NCBI GenBank assembly: GCA_963920665.1
Contig: OY987273.1
Location: forward strand, 11,224,501 to 11,288,500
From: Straminergon stramineum
Taxonomy: Eukaryota; Streptophyta; Bryopsida; Hypnales; Calliergonaceae
Reading direction: 5' to 3'
Length of the DNA: 64,000 nucleotides
Under the pieces are notes generated by a model. The model saw only the letters and a list, made by a program, of their open reading frames with translations, was not told the DNA's origin and did no database searches. Of the stretch, positions 60,224-64,000 are shown in pieces. Positions within the stretch are counted from its first letter, which is position 1, and the number at the start of each line of letters is the position of its first letter. The translations under genes and the position numbers were made by a program.

Positions 60224-63200
60224 ATAAATGTCCTAGGTGCAAACCTCTTCCAAGATTAAATTCCTTAGGGTGGTAATCACTATCTCCTTTCACCTTTGCC
60301 CCACTATTGTAGTCTTTTGATTGAAATCCGTCATCATCATCCATTAACATGTTCTCTTCATTGTATGACGAAGGTGGTTCATTTCCCCCTCTTTCTTCTT
60401 ATACTTTTCTAGTTACAGAAGCTTTCTGCTTAGGCTTGTCCATCTTTTGCTCCCTCTTTGCTTGCAACAAGGTTTTCCCTACACGTTCTTGAAGGCAATC
60501 AACTGCTTTTCCTTTTCTGAAGGGAAGTTCCAAAATAGGCATACGCTTATCAAGTAGAGGTCTTCCTACATTTACTTTTTTATCTGGGGAGATGGCAAAT
60601 GGCTCCATTACTCGTTTGTTCTTAGGTTTAGGGGTTTCTTTCATCATTGTTTTTCCTGCCTTTCGCCCCTTTGTGGAAAATGCCTCTATTGCATTTGAGG
60701 ATTACAATTGAGGGTTAAAATTGAGGGTTAGATGACCTAATGGAAGATTGTGGTGAGCAACTTTCTTGCTTCTTGAGCATTGATGCCAATGTCTCATCTT
60801 CCTCACTATCAATGAATGAAGTAATGTTTAATCTTGAATTCTCCATACATCCGATTTTTCTCGAAATGTTGATAGCCTGTGGTCAACATTGAGAATTTTC
60901 TAAATCCAACAAAGTCATACTCGCATTCTTAAATAGGGAGCGTGGAGCTATTTGAGGATTGCTGCATGTTGGATGTTGCAAACTTGGCATGCTTTCCTTC
61001 AATCCCTTGGTCTTTGTGAAGCAAGTTTGGGCTTCTACATTCTATAGAACGAGAACCTACACTGCTCCCTATAACATTTACTTCAGGGTTCAAGGTACTT
61101 GGTTCCCAACTACTTTTGCTCCCCAATCCTCCTCCAAACTCCACGCTCATCTTCTCTACATTCATTTGTTCCCAGTCATTTAGTTCATCATTCTTTTCTA
61201 CTTGGGCTATTGCCATGGATGGAGACTTGCCACTTCCAATCCCTTCGTATGCTTCCGAAGTTCCACCATAGGTAGTTGTAGTCCCAATAGGAGCCACTCT
61301 TTGGACATTTGTATCCTCCTCATTTGTATTTAGGACATTAAAGCTGCTCAGAAATCTGCTTCCATCTACAAATCTTGCTATGGAAGGTACACCTTCGTCG
61401 TCATCGAGTGGAAAGTCATACTCGTCTCGATCATTGTTGCCCACGTCATCATCATACATATTTCCTCTCTCAAATGATTCACCTCCAAAATTGTACGTGT
61501 CACCATCCATATCCTCCTCTTCATCAAAGATCGAGTCGTCCTCACTTGCTTCGTGTCCATGTTCCTCATTTTCGTCAACATCAACACCTTCTTTGTCTTC
61601 ATCGTCTTCGCTACTCTCGTCTTCCGCCTCAACCCCCTTGGGTTCTAATAATTTTACATTTTCAAGGTACCACTTCTTTTCATCTTTCTCCTTTGATGCG
61701 GCCAAGACTCTTGAATTCGTGTACACATACACCAAATCCATGGCTCTTTTTGTTTTCAACTTGTTTTGAGATTTGTTGTGAACGAAAGAATAGCTACTCC
61801 AATTTCGTTTACATGAAGATGAGGATACTGGTTGGCCCAATATTCTCCTTGTAATTGGAGCAATTAGCTTCCTACAAGCACCTTCAAAATCCCACCAAGC
61901 GTGTGTAGATATTTTTGTTCACTTAGATCCAACATGTTGTGGAAAGGAGGCTCCTTATGTCGAAAAGCCATGAACTCCTTCACAACGTCTATATAGTCCC
62001 CACATTTACAAATTCGCATGAGAACACTTTTGCATGCATTGGTTGCGTGAAGATCATCAACTAGTTCTTCATCTTGAAGTAGGTAGGGATTCAAGAGAAC
62101 TCCTATGTAATAGAGATCGCTCTCCACCATTTCCCATCGGACTTGGAACACCTCTTTGAGTGGTTTGGCAAGCTTGGGGCTTAACCAAAAAGGCGCAATT
62201 TCTAAATCCCCCAGATGTTTTCGTATTTTTCTCATAATATGTAAAACCTTGCCTATGCATGGCATCTTTGCATCTAAATCACGTAGGCCATACACAATGA
62301 TGACCATCAAGTCAACAAAATTCGTGCAACACCTCCAAAACTATTCACTGTTTATTATCTTCTTCGTCTCTCGAGACTTCGTGTGACTTTTTGTTTTCTT
62401 GTCCTTCAATGTGTTCACGTATTGTTTTCAACGCGGATCTATCACACTTTGTTGGAGTGCTCATTTTACCTTCAACAAATGGTGAAGAACAAGGAAATTC
62501 GAGGCAAATCTTGTTTCCCCTAGCATCAACAAGATGAGGTCCTTTTGGTAAGTCCAAAATATTGCTAGTGACATGTGTTGCTTCTTGAAAAACATAAGAA
62601 TCGTGTGGGCTTTTTCCACTATGTGTGTCACCCAAGCTTGCTTTCCCCAATCTTTAAGCAACAAATTCAAGGCGTGCACCACACAACCTTAAAAAAAATG
62701 TGCGGATACTTCTCTATTATAATTCTATATGCTCTAGGGTTTACAGGAGCATTGTTCGTTGTGATTTGTATCACATTCTCTAGCCCCACCTTTTGTATGA
62801 ATTCATTCAAAATAGTCGCCAAATACTTTGCATTTTTTTCAAACCCACTTGTATCCACAAATCCCAAGAATTGCTCCTCCTCGAAAGACACGAGCATGGC
62901 ATTCACCAATGGCCGATTTGTAACCGAGCTCCATCCATCAATAGAGAAGGTTGTACTAAATTTTCTTATACTATCCTCGGTCCTCTTATGTAGCTTCACC
63001 TCAAGATCTACCTTTGCTTCGTCCAACAATTTTGTTCGGAGGGCAAGGTACAATGGCCGGTTGTATGACTTTTTGAACTCAGTTGTCTCCTTTACCACTT
63101 CTTTGAATGCCACAAATCGAGAAACTACAAATGGTAGTTTGCCAAATAGAAGAAATTAGCCCACATCCCATCCAAATTCCGTCTATCTACTTCTTCAAAA

Positions 63201-63643
63201 CCATCTATTAGCTGGCTTTGTCTTTGAGGCCTACTTGTAGAAGATGGTAGGGTTGGACATTGTCCACTTGATGTTTCAACATTATGATTTATCCTTGAAG
63301 ATGTACGACATATTTGTTTTAGCATTAGGCTTGAATCTTCCTGTGTTGAACGTGGTAAGTCCCTTCCATTTGAGATATTGCTAGTGACTCTAACTATGTT
63401 CTAGCCATCCACGTTGTTAAGGGTTGATCTTGGTGGGAACATCCCTTTACAAAGGCCAAAAAGACTCTGAATTGATGGTGTCAATTTGGACATAGGCTTA
63501 TTCCTTTGTCTCGAATACCGTCTTTGCCTTCATATCCTAGGTGACTGAACATGCGGCACTTCTTATTTGCAAACACCAAGTCACATGCCTTGCACTTTAC
63601 CACTTGATGGAACACTATACCAACCAGAAAAGTCCTTCTTCAT
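60224..63643 (-). pseudogene. hAT transposase of copy B, heavily decayed
   Basis: ATG at 63643 (MKKDFSGWY) starts a BED-like finger (CKAC...CRMFSHLGYEG) already out of frame through a small deletion. The core follows in pieces: LIDGFEEVDRRNLDGMWANF, SIDGWSSVTNRPLVNAM, TTNNAPVNPRAY (the DN pair is NN here, so the second catalytic Asp is lost), VHALNLLLKDWGKQ and YGLRDLDAKMPCIGKVLHIM. The dimerisation block SSSSCKRNWSSYSFVHNKS is intact, then an acidic linker and a basic tail (NKRVMEPFAISPDKKVNVGR) end in KGDSDYHP. Several frameshifts and stops. It is roughly 60-70% similar to the copy at 17727-21019 by eye, so the two are old, separate lineages of one family. Confidence 0.8.
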
Positions 63644-63936
63644 TGTGAAAAGCTTCCTTTAAGTTCAAGTTTCAATCCTATCTCAAGTTTCAATCAATCA
63701 ATCAAGTCACATATATGAAATATAATGAGTGTGTGAAGCCTTGGAAACCAAAGCCCCCCTGTCCACTAAACTATGCATTACCAAATAAGGGACACAAAAA
63801 TTGCAGCTCCTAGCCCTTAGAAATCTTAACATTCAATTTCTCAAGAGTGCTTGCAAATGTCTTCTTCCTTGTTCTTACATTTCTGAGGTGCTAAGTGCTC
63901 TATGGTTTGAAAGTTACCATTGAACAATTGCCAACA

Positions 63937-63965
63937 AACGGGCGGATGGCATGGACGGGTTGTCT
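63937..63965. promoter_or_regulatory. GACGG cluster upstream of copy B transposase
   Basis: ACGGGCGGATGGCATGGACGGG lies about 300 bp upstream of the ATG at 63643, the same relative place as the larger array of the giant hAT. It is shorter here, and the window ends soon after. Confidence 0.4.
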
Positions 63966-64000
63966 TCTTTAAAATTAGTTTTATAGTTCAAGGTGGCAAG

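Larger units (their letters stand above)
59485..64000 (-). mobile_element. hAT copy B, left end to window edge
   Basis: The left end CAAGGTTGTCC aligns without gaps to CAGGGTTGACG of the giant hAT, and exactly 30 bases after the start both continue with AAATCATGTCCAA and then AATCGG. A related transposase pseudogene follows at 60224-63643, then a GACGG cluster at 63937-63965 in the position of the cluster upstream of the first transposase. The right terminus is beyond 64000, so it cannot be told whether this copy also carries the extra genes. Confidence 0.75.

Noticed and set aside
1..64000. CRISPR arrays, tRNA, rRNA or viral insertions
   Set aside because: No regularly spaced identical repeats, no tRNA arms with A/B boxes, no rRNA words, and no capsid- or polymerase-like proteins were seen.

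Overview
The window looks like nuclear DNA of a land plant. The clearest gene is a plant-type NERD / zinc-finger-CCCH protein (PHD, SWIB, Plus3, GYF and CCCH in that order) split by GT-AG introns and one AT-AC intron. There is a short TTTAGGG-type telomeric tract, and the repeats include hAT with DUF659, PIF/Harbinger with a Myb/SANT partner, and CACTA-like ends. Intergenic DNA is very AT-rich while the host gene is near 50% GC with short introns. A seed-free plant such as a liverwort would fit, but that is a guess. I saw no tRNA, rRNA, CRISPR or bacterial feature.

Layout. 1-1.4 kb: degenerate tandem array, then a CACTA-type end. 1.7-7.4 kb: AT-rich DNA with no recognisable gene. 7.4-8.7, 13.18-16.99 and 38.54-42.05 kb: three copies of one TG...CA element with 5-bp target duplications and a single gag-like ORF. 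9.5-11.7 kb: decayed PIF/Harbinger transposase with a convergent Myb/SANT-like gene. 17.11-34.74 kb: the main discovery, a 17.6-kb element that I read as one giant hAT transposon. It has matching terminal inverted repeats (CAGGGTTGAC / CAGGGCTGAC), 7/8-matching 8-bp target duplications, and a TTACCC-GGGTAA palindrome about 105-115 bp from each end. Inside are four genes: a hAT transposase, a coiled-coil RING-H2 protein, a Gly/Ser/Tyr-rich protein sharing a new N-terminal domain with the RING protein, and a protein kinase with all catalytic motifs. Each gene has a GACGG/CCGTC-rich array a few hundred bases upstream of its start, and such arrays also lie at both termini.

34.9-44.4 kb: a tandem duplication, then a decayed DDE transposase of P/THAP9-like appearance with an unusual CxCCxCHxxFH zinc repeat, split by the third TG...CA element; the frame is continuous once that element is excised. 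45.6-49.0 kb: a CACTA-like MITE, a 1.15-kb foldback hairpin and a TTAA-flanked MITE. 51.26-57.60 kb (minus): the NERD-like gene, ten coding exons, intact, 1397 residues. 58.1-59.06 kb: a second TTAA-flanked, piggyBac-like MITE just upstream of it; a third of this kind sits inside the giant hAT. 59.49 kb to the window end: a second hAT copy with the same left end and a diverged transposase, cut by the window edge.

Apart from the NERD-like gene all coding units are broken, mostly by TGA and TAG codons one C-to-T step from CGA and CAG, with few frameshifts. That is the pattern expected of methylated, silenced transposons. The NERD family acts in small-RNA-linked DNA methylation and chromatin in Arabidopsis, so a host silencing gene lies among heavily decayed mobile DNA; the link is circumstantial.
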